This document shows, piece after piece, positions 12,969 through 25,900 of a stretch of 64,000 bases of DNA. Each line of letters opens with the position of its first letter. Position 1 is the first letter of the stretch. Below the pieces are notes generated by a model that saw nothing but the letters and a program-made list of their open reading frames with translations, was not told the DNA's origin and searched no databases. A program made the translations under genes and the position numbers. Source of the stretch: Pieris napi (Eukaryota > Arthropoda > Insecta > Lepidoptera > Pieridae); the NCBI RefSeq assembly GCF_905475465.1, contig NC_062253.1, forward strand, positions 310,001-374,000, written 5' to 3'.

Positions 12969-14251
12969 ACATATCAATACTGTATCGAAGCTCGGATACA
13001 GCTTATGACAAAACCCGCATATTATTTCATGTGGATAACATCGCTGCAGCAGCTAAACAATGGCAGCCGGTATCGACAACAGTTGAGAGTCTTAAGAACA
13101 ATGCACTGTAGGGATGTGCCGTTTTTATTCATTTATCAGAAATATATTTCTGGAGATGTTTTACGAATTAAGTTCATACAGACCTTTTCATTGTAACAAA
13201 ATTTCCATTGAAAATAGACATAACTATTTTTAATGGAAATTTAATAAATTCAATAATTTGTCAATAGTTATATTCTTGTCTATAGTTATCCTTTGCCATT
13301 AAGTCTCCAAAGAAAATTCCTTGAAATATTACATCACATCGAATGTAACACCGAAAATAAACCCATCACTTCGACAACACTAGAGCAAAGTGCAAAGCTG
13401 ATCAAACGGGACCACGCTGACAACGCGATACGACAAGCCCCACTATCGAGTATCGACACTCCGCACATACATTGGCAGCTTTTAGCGCAAAACTCCACCC
13501 ATTGCAAGTTTAAATGTTCACACACTTCAGCGATTGCGATATCAATGTTATGATCACTTAAAATAATTACTTTTTGAAGCGAAAAATACATTTATTACAA
13601 TATTCATGAATATATGGAATGGTAGACAAATTTATAAGCAGTAGTCTAGGCCTTGAGATCAGTCAGCTATGCCTATGCATTAAGAAAACAGATCAGAAAT
13701 CGCGTTATCTCGTCACCGGCAGAAAGAACTAATTTTTAGTTTTGTTGGCTGGTGACTTGATTATCATTTGATTGCAATTATAATTTAAGAATACTAAATT
13801 GTACACGTTTACCATGCTTAAACTTAATAAAGACCGAGTTATATGTTTTAATCACATATTTGAACATTGATAACTGATAAAACCAATAACACAGTATGGA
13901 ATGCAATAAAGCGGCTTATCGGAAAGCTATTGTTGTGAGGGGGGCGAGTGGGCGAGAGAGGTGAGAGGGTGGGATTGAGTCGCACCTGTGACGATGAAAC
14001 GCAAATTGGAGAACTGGAATGTCACAAACATTGGATTCAGGCTACCACGTACAGTTACGAAGCCACTCTAATTTTGTATTGCATCATTCAAAGTCAGTTT
14101 ACATTGCGTATTTTATAGGAAACCGACTCGTAAATATTGCAACCAAGCGTTAGTGGTTAATGCATGCGTTCATTAAGATATCATAGCTTATTGACAAATC
14201 AATAATTGTTTCAGATTAATTATATGATGTTTTTTAAACATCTTATATATA
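12969..14251. other. No certain gene
   Basis: Overlapping frames of about 85 codons on both strands at 13293-13591 have no recognised motif and are probably chance. Confidence 0.45.
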
Positions 14252-14424
14252 CAGTCAAACGTGAGTAACTGAGTAAGCGAGAAAACTCTATTAAGTGAGA
14301 AAAATAAAACCTGTATATTGTATAAGTCACAGTCATTTTTCACGCGTGAACCTTTTTAAGTCTACGGTTCCTGGGTCATTGGGGTGCTTTAAATAATAAA
14401 GGATTTAATAATTTAGTTTTACTC

Positions 14425-14640
14425 TATACTAACCACTCCCGTACAACAATAGAAAATAACCGAAATAATTAAATGTTAATTGCTACTTAACGAATGAATG
14501 CAATGTAACATTCGAAGAGAGTGCCTACTTCTGGCTGTTCTCTCGGGGCGTAACTCAGTCGATTAAGAATATAGCCACGCTTATAAAACGAAGAAAGCCC
14601 GAGTGAGTGGAATGTTCAGCCTTGGCTTGTATAATAAGAG
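14425..14640. repeat. Dispersed repeat, family D, copy 2 (nested)
   Basis: Direct repeat of 1860-2075 with similar spacing of blocks. It lies within the inverted ends of the element at 14252-15067, so either it is nested there or the element carried it. Confidence 0.65.
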
Positions 14641-14654
14641 AGATTGACACTTGC

Positions 14655-14740
14655 CGGTAGACATCCCTACTCATCGGCAAAGAAGACAGAGGCTGTAGGC
14701 GTAAAAAACTCTCGGTACTCTTTTAAAATATCAAATCATC
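14655..14740 (-). repeat. CR1/Zenon-like LINE 3' fragment
   Basis: Shares GACATCCCTACTC(A/G)TCGGC, AAAGAAGACAGAGG and the CTCTTTTAAAATA block with the 3' part of the LINE fragment at 45262-45785, in the same orientation. Untranslated region only. Confidence 0.55.
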
Positions 14741-15067
14741 ATACAAAATGACTATGGCAAACATAGATAAAAACCAAAAGGAGGGAGATACGGTCCGCTC
14801 TTTATTTGTATTAAATTACAAAACTGAACGGAAACCTCGCAGTCCAGTTTCCGGATGCGGCATCTGTTCACCAGCATGACGTGTGAGCCAGCTACGTTTT
14901 ACTCAACCATATTTGAGGGAATTAAACGACCCGTCACACAACGCCACCATACGTGAGACTGACCCCTTCTGTAGCTTAGTAAGCTAGAAACTAAGGTAAG
15001 TGAGAAACCTCTATAAGGGAAAATGAGATCGCGGTCCCTTGAGCTCTCACTTATCCAAGTTTGACTA

Positions 15068-16794
15068 TATATAATTTCTATCCGATGCCATCAGTCAAGA
15101 TCCAAAAGTGCAAATCAACTTTGGATGAAGAAAGGGCGATGTTGGTTTACCTAATATATCAGCATATTAATTTTAGAAACTCTATGTATAAAACTGTAAT
15201 TTTGTTCATATAAGTAAAATTAGTTACTAAGTCAACTTTAAAAAGTAGAAAATGCGGACATTTTTGTTTTTAAATTGTAATGGGCTGTATAGCTACCGGC
15301 CTGTGTCAGGATTATCGTTCCGCCAATACATTGATACGGGCTTTGCAAACTGCGTCAGCGAACAGCGAACTAATTTAAACTTTATCACAATTGATTAAAG
15401 TTTATATTAATTTTCTGTTTACAATGTTTCGAAACGCTCCCCCACTTATCTTTATACACAAGTTTTGCTAAACAAATTGATACTTAAGGAGATTTCAAGC
15501 AACGAGGAAAAACAAACACTCTGCGTACTAAACAGGGATATATCAAATTCGTTTCCGTGTTTCGGTACCATGAACAAAAATAACCTAACGTATGGTCCAC
15601 CAAAAACTATCAATACTATTTATTATTAACCGAGTGACTCTTTCTTATATTACATAGAATTATATCGAGAAATTCTTCTTGAGGGCTTTTATAGCTCAGT
15701 TCTGGCTGTATTGGCGAGCGTAGCTCGGCCGGAATGGGCGTTTTCTCGCGACTAGTGCAAGGGTGTCTCCTGCGATACTCGGACCTCGGCTTGAGTCATC
15801 GCGGGGTGGTTAATCGCCTGATGGCAGGGCGGAAACTCACTGGAGTCAGCGAAGTACAAAGGAGTGGACCTTGCCTTCCCCGGTGAAGGCGGTATTTTAC
15901 CCTAATCTGCTACGGTGATTGGATTATCCGGATCCGTTAGGACATGTCGGGGCCTCCTACGGAGCTTTTTTGTCGGAAAAAGGGAACAATTGATGTTTTT
16001 AATGGACGGCTTTGACGCACTAACGGGTTGGGATGATGTTTAGCTACGTTAAAGTGGAGTGTGGCGTGTCAAAGTGACTTAAGTAAAAGTAAAACTAAAG
16101 TAGGGAGCTGTATGTCGTGATAGTGGATCGACGGTAGTCACGTAGAAGGGCGCACAGGCAGCTATTCTCATAAATCGCGACTGAAGCGCTTGTAGACGAT
16201 GGATATGGGAGAGAGCACATTGCGCGAAGACTAAGCTAGCGTAGGTCATGATCGGTTATAAACGGTTCAAACAAATTTAAATCCTAAACACAACATATAT
16301 TTCTGCGGCGTCGTGTTGATATCGCGTTTTACACAATGCCATCAGTTGATTAATAATTAAATGATGAAATTTAGACAGCTACTTAAAGTGAAAGCGAATA
16401 GATTCTAATAGATACTATTTTATTTCCTGTGATTATGTGACAATAACTTAGATTTTTATAAGTTGCAGTTGTTAATATTATATTCAACGTATTGGTATTA
16501 AAATATAGTCTATATTTAAACGTTCTTATTTAATGAGATGAGTATAGTTAATCCTTTAAAAGAAAAGGAAACATCATCACTGTTATACAAAATATTAAAA
16601 ATCGCCAAAACGCTTCTCTAAGATAACGTCGCCGTCATCGTGGTTTCTGTGACGTACCATGCTTGTAAACACGTAAACAAATGTCAATTACGAAATTCTT
16701 AAATTCCTACGCCAATTTTAAACTCTGATTTTTGACATATTTAATGATTATTAAAACATTATACGGATTACTCCCAATATGTACGGCCACGTAC
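15068..16794. other. No exon placed; 3' side of the cysteine-module gene
   Basis: Exon 15 ends at a donor here, so an intron and possibly the last exon lie to the left, but no phase-1 coding stretch with an acceptor was convincing. The segment at 16630-16690 shares ACACGTAAACAAATGTCA with 11800-11815. Confidence 0.4.
15690..15975 (+). repeat. GC-richer repeat-like segment, possibly a LINE 3' untranslated region
   Basis: A block of higher GC ending GGGGCCTCCTACGGAGCTTTTT, which resembles the ends of some R1-type LINEs in Lepidoptera. No second copy in the window and no frame. Confidence 0.3.
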
Positions 16795-16906
16795 CTGCGT
16801 CGTGCTTGTCGATCTTGTGGTGCGCGGGAGTGGGTCGGCGCTCGGGCGGAGGCTTCCCGCTGGGACTGTGGCGCTTGCCGCGACCCACCACCAGGGACTG
16901 CGGAAT
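16795..16906 (-). CDS. Exon 15: basic histidine/proline-rich region, last exon placed
   Basis: The acceptor is TTGCGGCAG and the donor is GCAG|GTACGT; the exon runs from phase 0 to phase 1. The intron before it (16907-16976) is only 70 bp but has a good branch site (CTAAT about 24 bases before the AG). It encodes I-P-Q-S-L-V-V-G-R-G-K-R-H, then basic proline-rich sequence ending H-H-K-I-D-K-H-D-A. The donor implies at least one more exon to the left, but none could be placed with confidence. Confidence 0.72.
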
Positions 16907-19900
16907 CTGCCGCAAGGCGATAGAGTACATTAGAACGCCTCCTCGGCAGGGGAAGGAGTCGAGGTCGCCCACCCACCAGCTTGTCGGAGCGGTCTCCGGA
17001 GGGCAGTCGGGCGATGGTGACGTCGGCGCTGTCCTCGGGCGGCGGAGGCTGCTGCAGCCAGTTGTACTCGCGCTTCTCCACGGGCACGCCTCGGCGCTCG
17101 TAGTCCTGCGCCTGCGTCCTGCGTTCGTACGGGCTTTAGTCGAAGTTAAGCGATACTTCAGTTATTTATTGATTCAAGTTCACCACATCATACATAATGC
17201 TATATCTTCAGTATATGCTACAAGCTATCTCTTTAAAATATATGGCAATTATGGTAAACACATTTATCACAAGTTTAATTTAAAAATAAAAATTTAAAAT
17301 TATTAGCAAAACAGTGGATTAGGTGTCAGATAGGCATTTAACAACGTTATTTTTAAATTGAACCACCCACTACGGAATATAACAAGCCCTGGATAACTAG
17401 TGTTTATTCTGTAGAATTTGAATAAGAGGTGCCTGAACTCCTAGGTTGGTTTTTGCAGACGGAATTAAGACCTTGGAAACGAATAGGGGGAAATTAACAC
17501 AATTTAACAATTTGTATGAAAACGTAACACCGGCTAGAGATCTCCGATCGTACAGTGACATCATATTAAATTTCCCGAGTCGCTGATGGACGGGTGCCTA
17601 TGCGAAGATCCTGTCCTAGTGAATGCAAGGTGACGAGTATATGATCTTTGAATACTTTCAATGCTGTCAATCACGGCGATTGTATTGTATATCCCCGTCA
17701 CCTAAACACCTCTCAGACTTCAGATGCCAAATAAAGCGTCGAAGTGACTCACCTCAAGCTCTCGTAGCAGTCCAAGCACACGACGGCGTAGTCGCCGTTC
17801 TCCAACAACAACGAGTTCTCGGTTCTCCTCTGGCTCAAGAAGGGAAATTCCTGGAACAAACACCAGAGATGAGCACCGCCGTCCGTGTACGTGTCGTACG
17901 TCGCAGGAGAGGGCCTCACCTTGATGGGCAAGGCCCGCACCCGCTTCCTGTAGGTCTTGACCGCGCAGAGGTGGCAATGGTAGTCGTGCGTGTTGTAGGC
18001 GCGTCTCTCGGCCGGGAAGTTGCCGCTCTCTTCGTATCTGCAGTCGGATACGAACAGATTTAGAAAACTCTTGAAACAATCAAATATCTTTATTATAACT
18101 GGAAGCTTCGATTATGTTTTAAGACGAAATTAAAGAGCAGGATCAACCCTGAGGTCGTAGGTTCGATTCCTCGATTCTAAATCCTCTATTTTCGCATTAA
18201 ACGTTCTCTCGAACGGTGAAGGAAAACATCGTGAGGAATAGTAAAAATTTACTGTCAGAAGGCTAATCATCTACTTGCCTATTAGATTGACAACTGATCA
18301 TGAAACAGAAACCTGAGGTTCAGACATAAAAAAAGTTTTAGTGCCGCTTTCTTTTTTCATATATTTTTGTTAGTCTAGTAAAATTCTATTGATATAAAGT
18401 ATGAATCTCACCTCCTCCACTGACTGAGCAAGGAATGGTAACAGAAGGTACAGACTAGGGCGGAACCGTTCTCGCGCAACTGTTCCGCGTTCGGATGACT
18501 CTGCAAGGGAAACGATAAAAATAAAAGACCTTTCTGTCGCCTCTCGATATGGGCGAATCACATAAACGAGATTAAAACCTGATGCGTGAGCAGACAAGGG
18601 AAGTAGGGCGCGTTGCCCTGCGGCTGGCCGTACAGGATCCGCGCCAGCGTGAAGTCCGAGTGCAGCCCGCAGAGGAAGCAGTAGATCGACGTGCACGCTG
18701 CAGCATTACAAGATGGAGAGCATTACGGAACGTAGCACGCAATTCTGCAATTTGTGAGGAAGGCAGAAATAATCAGGAAAAAGATCAACCTACCGCTATT
18801 GCTGGCCACGGTCCGGTCCGAGGCGGTGGAGGGCGGCGTGGGGATGACCCTCTCGCCGCCGACCGAGGAGTTGGAGGGCAGGGGGGACGGGATGTTGTAG
18901 CGCCGGTGCTCCAGCGGCACCCGCTCGGCGTCCATGAGCTCCCACTGGCGGGCCAGGTGGCGCACGCAGCGCGAGCAGGAGAGCACCCTCCCGCCCCGCG
19001 GCCCGGGCCCCGCGGCTCCCGGCCCCGCCCCCGCCCCGCACACGGCCAGGCACGGAAAGTGCATGGCGTGCGAGTTCATGTACTCGGCGCTCGTCGACAG
19101 CCACTCCATGGACTGCTGCGGGAACAGCCCCGCGCACACGTAGCACCTGTACAGGCCCAGCCCGTTCTCTCCGCTGACCGAGTGCGAGTGGGGGCTGGCC
19201 GCCAGCGCGCTGGACGGCCGCTTCGTCGCCCCGCCCGAGCTCTTCATCTCGTACGGCTTAAACCTGCAATCGCCGTTGGCATATGTCAAATTACTCTGCC
19301 TTTCACGCCATCACTTTTTGAAGGGAAACTTCTTTAGGCGCATGAGGGTAAATTATTACGAAAACGTCACGAAGATGTGCAGCGTATTTGTCGTAGAAAG
19401 GGAAGAGAGCGATTGAGATACCTTATAGAAATTAAAATTTCGTAAAGAGAATTTATGAAATATTAGTAAGTATTTTATATTTTGTGCAAAATAATTTATT
19501 AAAATGACACATTGTAAATTAAAATGCCACGTGCTTTAATTATCGAAGAAATAAATTTAAAATATTAAATTTATAATTTATATTAATTTTCGACATTTTA
19601 AATATTTTAATGACATTTAAATTCCTAACATATCTTCCTTTTTCCCTCCCTCTAAGTCTCGGAAATGTAAAGTTTTAAATTTGTATAAATATGAACAAGA
19701 GTTAAAAATTAGTTTGCCAAAGAAGTTTCACTTCTGACATGTGTACTTTGTACGCACGCACTTTTTTTGAATTAATTTCGACATCAGGTCTTATCGGTAA
19801 GTGAAAAAAAGAAAGAAATACCTAATATTATTGTTCGTGTGCGCATTGTTGAGGTTGACGTCTCCGTTTTCGCTGAAGGCGGGATGCTTGTGCGGGATGC

Positions 19901-22900
19901 TCTTGTTGCACGACGCGCAGATCTGCACCATTCCTGGAGAAGCAGTCATGTTGTATGATTATACCTTTGCGTCTTGCGACTGGGAATCAGAATATCTTTC
20001 TCTGTGTATCTATGCTCACCCTGTGGACTAATAGGGCTCGCGTCGGGGTGGGGTTTGAGGTTATATATAAAAGGGTAGTAGGGTTCTCTCTCCGGGTTGG
20101 GACAGCAGTACACCAGTCGGAGCTGCGAACTGGGCGCCGAGACACCGCACACGTAGCACACGAACGTGGCCGTGGTCTGACTGGGCGGCCGCTCCAGGGA
20201 AGGGGAATGCGCGTGCGCGGCCGACTTGTCCCCGCTCGAGGCGAGGCTCAGCGGCGAAGGTGGAAGTAAGGAAGGCGGCCGCGTCCGCAGAGTGTATACG
20301 CGTTCGTGGGGAGGTACGCCTCGCATCTGAAAACACAAAAGAATAATTTACTTACTGTCACACGCGGAGATACACTATTTAAGAATCTTCCTTTGGTAAT
20401 TGAGGAACTTAATAGAGAACGTCATTAAAATTGAATATCAATCGCGCTTTTATATAATTTACATTTATGACGTTGCCCATAAAAGGTGTGTTAGTTAGTA
20501 ATTTGGTCATTTGGATAACAATCGTAAATCATTATCATAACGGCCGTCCAAATATGATAAATATCAATAGATATTGTTTAATCTTGCAGACTTGTGATAA
20601 CTATTGCGAGTGCGACTGCACTCACTTACTTTTATCTTAACAAAAACCTAATGTTCCAATGTTAATCTTTAATTATTTCTTACATAGTGATATGCTATTA
20701 AATTATAAGCTTAAATTATATCATTTGGGGTAGCCGAACTTATTATTATCATTATCAAAATTCTTAGCTACCTTTTACCGTAAGTTATTGAACTAAATTA
20801 AAAACAAAAATGGTTGCCTGTAAAGTCGGTTTACGGACGATAGTTTAACGTGACATGATAACAAAACATTGATGAAATGAATGCATATATTTAAAATTAA
20901 AGCATATTTTTTATTATCACTATTTTGTACGGATATAAAGGAGTAAATCCTAGGACGCATAGGCCAATCGAGTGGAAGAGAGATAGATGCGGCTCAGTAT
21001 CGTAGTGTAACGGGACAATGAGTCATAGGTACTATTTCGTATGTGCAGCCGGCGTTAGATTAGACGTTGTCACGTCAATAATTACCAAGTACTTTTGTGC
21101 ACTAAACTATGAAGAAACTGAATTACTAGTACAATAATAATCTAATCATTTATAATTTTCACATTGCACTTACACTCTTGTACACTTTCCCACCTCCCAT
21201 CTCATCCATCCCTTACCAAACATTATCACAGACATTCACTACTGGTATGTACAAGCGTTTCAACCATGTAAACCTGTATCTTTATTTAAGCAATGACTCA
21301 GCTTTCTATTTTTATTTATATAGTTTTGGTAACGATTTAAGTTACAATTACACTCCCTAGACTTAGTTCAGTGGCTCCAATACCTGCTAAAACAATGTAA
21401 CTTAATATTATCATTATCGAAATTAATAGCTCATTGTAACTTTTAGGGTATACTAAGCAGATAGCAATTACATTCCATTTAAGACAACAGAAACATTGTA
21501 ACGTTATTGCCCATATTCGTAATAGCTCTAATAATGTTAATATCAAGAGTTAACTCGTGATGGATGTAGTGGACATGACACCGTTGTTCGCAGGTTATCA
21601 CACGATGTCAAGCTCTGCGATAACCGCTTTATACGCTTTGATAAAAATAAGTTCAATTATTGACACGGCCGACCCTGTCGATATGATCACGTCTATATAC
21701 GAGCAAGAATTGTGGCTCGAATACGGTGCCTTGTACGACACGCATTATCTTATCGGTGTACATTAGACTGGGACATCCGATTTTAATATTGTAATCACAA
21801 TATCGTACTTTGACTCTAAAAAAACCGACAAATAACTTCAAGATATAATATATATTTATTATATACTATTTATATAACATTAGAATGTTGTATGATTACT
21901 TAAAGTTATCAGCGCACGTAATGATCTTCAACCATGTGCTCGGGCGACCCCAGCGGTGGGCTATCGCGGGTCAAGTCGCTGTGGACAGACATCTACTGTC
22001 ATTGCAAGTAAACATACTTAATTATGTATCCACGAATGCTTTGAATTATGAAGAACTGTATTCCAAATATAATAAGTAATATATAAGATTACATTGTTTG
22101 CCTTTAGGTGACGCGTTCCTTGGCTGTCGAACCTAGTTTAACGGTCGTATGGTAATAGTATGTTATTTACTTTGTATTATTGAGACCTTTTTTTAGATGT
22201 CTTCTATAACACTCTAGTACTTAACAAAAAATACACGGATATAACTATTAAATCTACATAGTAACAATAATAATTGAAAACTAAAATTTCGCCATTTCCT
22301 CTCTGTATTGCGACACTAGAAAGTAACCAGGCGCCAACTTAAATCTTTAATTAGCACCTGTGCACTTGAATCCACGGTCCAAGAGTCTCTACTCAAAAGG
22401 AACAAAGCTTGTGAGACGGATATATTTTGTTGCACACTGTCTGAATTCACAAGAATTGCATTATTTATAAAATGGTTTAGGTTTTTTTCTTTTTTTAATA
22501 ATATATCACTTTTCTACTCCCCTGCCATTGTGTCCAGGGACCTTTGCACATCACACGTCTCGCGAACTCGCCCCGGCTACATCTGTAATATTTTTGTTTA
22601 CAATATTCATGGGCGAGCCGGGACGCGATTCCTCGCGAGACCCGTTCTTGGGGTTTTGTTTGCCGCCTTTATATATTCCACAATTTTTTCGCAGAACCGT
22701 TCCAGGCACGATCTGTGCTTTATTAACATGTCCTGTAGGCCGTTACGGTCTACAGTCATCTGCATTTGTTGCTCCAGGTCGTGCCTGGACGATGCGAAAA
22801 TAGGGCAATGTATGAGCACATGTTCTACTGTTTGTTCTTCATCGCCGCAGTCACATGCTGGGCTTGTCCTAATTTTAAACCTATGAAGGTAATGTGCAAA

Positions 22901-25900
22901 GGCTCCGTGCCCTGTAAGAATTTGCGCCATCTGGGGTGTGAAACGCTTCTCTTTTATTAATTTGTACGCAGTTCTAACATTTGCGATAAATAATTTTGTA
23001 GTTCCAGCTGTTTCACCCCCCAGGTAGCGTTCATTCCATACATCTAGAGTCTTTTGCCTTATCTGATGTTTTACATATGACAGGGGGTATGCGGCGTATT
23101 CAGGTTTTGACCTTAGTCTTTCCGCCGCTTCTTTTGCTAACGTGTCCGCCCTCTCGTTCCCTGGCGTACCAACGTGCGCCTTTACCCAGAAGAGGCTTAT
23201 ATGAGTTCCTCTTTTGCGGCACTCTTCCAGGCTCCGGCGGATCTCGGCTACCTGGGGATCGAGAGATCGTCCACTCACAATAGCATCTAATGCTGACCTA
23301 GAATCACTGTATATTTTAGCGTCACGCTTATTTTTATTTATGTGGCTAGTCGCGTTTCGTAGTGCCGTCAATTCAGCTTGAAAAACTGTGCAGTGGGGCG
23401 CCATCTTAATCATCTTGCTATTTATTTCCATTCCATCTTTCCATTCCGTCCAAGCGAAATGGTTTAGGTTATAAGTGTTTACTTGCTATGTTTATATTAT
23501 GTTTTTATTTTAGTTTTCTATTGTATTAGAATAAAGTTACTGTAAAAAAAAAATGGAAAATAAATAAAAAATCAAAATTGGAGAAAAGCCGTTAAATATT
23601 TACCGCCTGACGTACCATCCCATCTGGCCGCTTGTCATTTTCCCTAGCGATAGCTGTCTTGCTCCAAAATGGCTAGAACATTGACGGAGGCAAGAGAGCA
23701 GCTTGGAGAGCCTGACGACCTGCACGCTTTTGGCGATGGAGGCCATGGTGTCCAAGGCTACTTACTTCAAAGCCAGAGGAACACCTATGAGGAATACTAA
23801 TTAATTAAATTTTAAACGCAATAAATCTTGTTATCTGTCAATTTAATGTTGCCATCAGCGACCACGATTGCTGGAAACCACTTGAAACGTCAAAGAATTG
23901 ATTATCTACACAACGACAATAATGAAACAAATTTGGGTGAAGAAATATCGTTCTCTATATGTAAGTTATTTTATCATATAAATAAATTTATTATACTAGA
24001 TGCGAAATGTAAATACTAAGATTTACTCCAAGTATAAGTCGCCATCGAGAAAGCATATTAAAAATAAAACCCCGAGAATATGAAATTCATTTAACAATCA
24101 GTCATTATTAGCACATTTGGTATCGCTTGTGTAAATAACGATGGGTCCGGCACGAACCGGATACCTTACGATACGCTTAACTAAGAATTAAAAAAAACAA
24201 ATGTGTATGGATCATTACGTTATCGTGATAAAAAAAACTAGGTTTTAGTGATATGTTATCAATAAAAGTAATTAAGAAAATAATTTGAACGATCATTATC
24301 ACGTAAAAATATATAGTCCAAATATGAGTGATCAAAGTAACTTTTTTTATGTTACAGGAGGCCAACGGGTAGGAGGCTCATCTGATGTTAAGTGATACCG
24401 CCGCCCATGGACACTCGCACTGCCAGAAGGTTCGCAAGCGCGCTGCCGTTCCTTTTAAGAATTGGTACGCTCTTTTCTTGAAGGACCCAAATCCTATTGG
24501 TTTGAATATAGTTCAGTGGGCAGCTGGCTGTGCGCGGCAGAAATTGCCTTAAGAAACGTTCAGTTGTGGAACGACGGACGTCAAGGTGATACGGATGGTA
24601 TTTTGTATTCTGCGTCAACGTCCGATGATGAAATTCAGCTGCAGGTATTAATTAGTCCGATCAACTATTCTTCAATTTAAACGTTGCGTCAATCAATCAG
24701 TTTCATATAATAATAATCAAAATAATTTAACCAATCAGTCAGATAAGGCGGACTATTAGACTGTTTCCCGTTTACTTTTCGTTTGATGATATCAGAAACG
24801 AAATCCATTAATAACACTTAGGGCCAGTTTTTTGATCCGTAGTAAAAAATGGTTTTACCATTTGTTACATTAACTATAGTTAAATGAATAACCATTGGTA
24901 AAATCGTAAATGCGTTTTTCAATGCCTTTTTTAACTATAGTTAATCTTAACAATTTGTCAATTTGTTGCCAGTGCAATGAGCAATGACATCCCAAAAAAT
25001 GTGGTTGTTTTTTGTGGGGAACATTTATTTTGTATGACAACACTAGACATATTGAGTGAATGAAATCCATTTTTGCCATTTTCATTCGTTATTTGCGCTT
25101 TGAAGAGTTTGAAGTGTCAAATTAATCTAAATAACACGATATAAATAAAGTTGTTTTTCTGTGTTTTAATACGGTTTACACTTTTTACGATACTTAAATA
25201 TATAAATAACGATGTCCGCAAACAGCCAACGGTCAAATAAGTAAGTACAAACATATTTTCGTGTTATTTATTCCGGTTTATCTTGTGTTTCGTAATAGAA
25301 AGTAATACATTTATATTTTGTTAAAGGGACCATACTGCTAACTTCGCCAAAAAAGAAACTGCCAAACTGGTGATGCTTCTCAAGGATTACACAGTCGTAA
25401 CCTGCAAACAACTGATCACTGCAGCAATCTACAAAAAGATGCAGCTTGGAAATCTCTGTGACGTTTTCAACTCAGATGGGTCTAGACACCGACGTGTTAA
25501 ATTTAATATACATTTAATGAAGGTGTAGGCACATTTTTATATTTATTCTTGTATAGCTGTGTCCTACAACAAAAGGAAAAAATCTTTTAACCCTTTGGAA
25601 ACAAGGAAGCGGATTATGATCCACACGGATAAAAAAAATTGAGTTTTTGAAACAAAGACAAATAAGAGAGGATGATTTGTTCAATTATGCTAAGGAAGAG
25701 CATCAAAAACATTTGCTGCACCAATGAGAGGCCCACCAAAAATCCATACTGCATAAAGAGGAGGTGCACCAAAAAGTGATGCAGCAGATGGAAGAAAGGC
25801 ACAATAAATATATGTAGCAGCAAAAAGAGTTGCATCAAATTGAGGTGAAATGCAAGAAGAAACAATTAGAAAATATTTAATTGCTACTTTAGGGTTTCAT

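Larger units (their letters stand above)
14252..15067. mobile_element. pogo/Tigger-like DNA transposon relic with nested repeats
   Basis: The ends are inverted: CAGTCAAACGTGAGTAACTG at 14252 and, read in reverse, AGTCAAACTTGGATAAGTGAG at 15067, both next to TA. The CAGTnnAA-type terminus and TA target fit the pogo/Tigger branch of the Tc1/mariner superfamily. The interior carries a family D repeat (14425-14640) and a CR1-like 3' fragment (14655-14740) rather than a transposase. Non-autonomous. Confidence 0.6.

Noticed and set aside
13293..13591. Overlapping frames of about 85 codons on both strands
   Set aside because: No motif, no splice or start support, and the two strands are equally open, so likely chance.
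16707..17087. Long arginine/proline-rich minus-strand frame running through exons 14 and 15
   Set aside because: Beyond 16977 it only stays open because of high GC. A spliced 70-bp intron gives a better protein and keeps the phase.
16779..17297. 172-codon plus-strand frame
   Set aside because: Antisense of exons 14-15 that then runs into a dispersed repeat; no domain.
17623..18063. 146-codon plus-strand frame
   Set aside because: Opposite strand of exons 12 and 13; valine/arginine-rich shadow.
18582..19337. 251-codon plus-strand frame opposite exons 9 and 10
   Set aside because: It is the antisense shadow of GC-rich exons, rich in R, A and G, and crosses well-supported splice sites.
25614..25865. 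Leucine/phenylalanine/histidine-rich minus-strand frame
   Set aside because: Antisense of the coiled-coil heptads of the PIF/Harbinger accessory gene; looks hydrophobic only by base composition.
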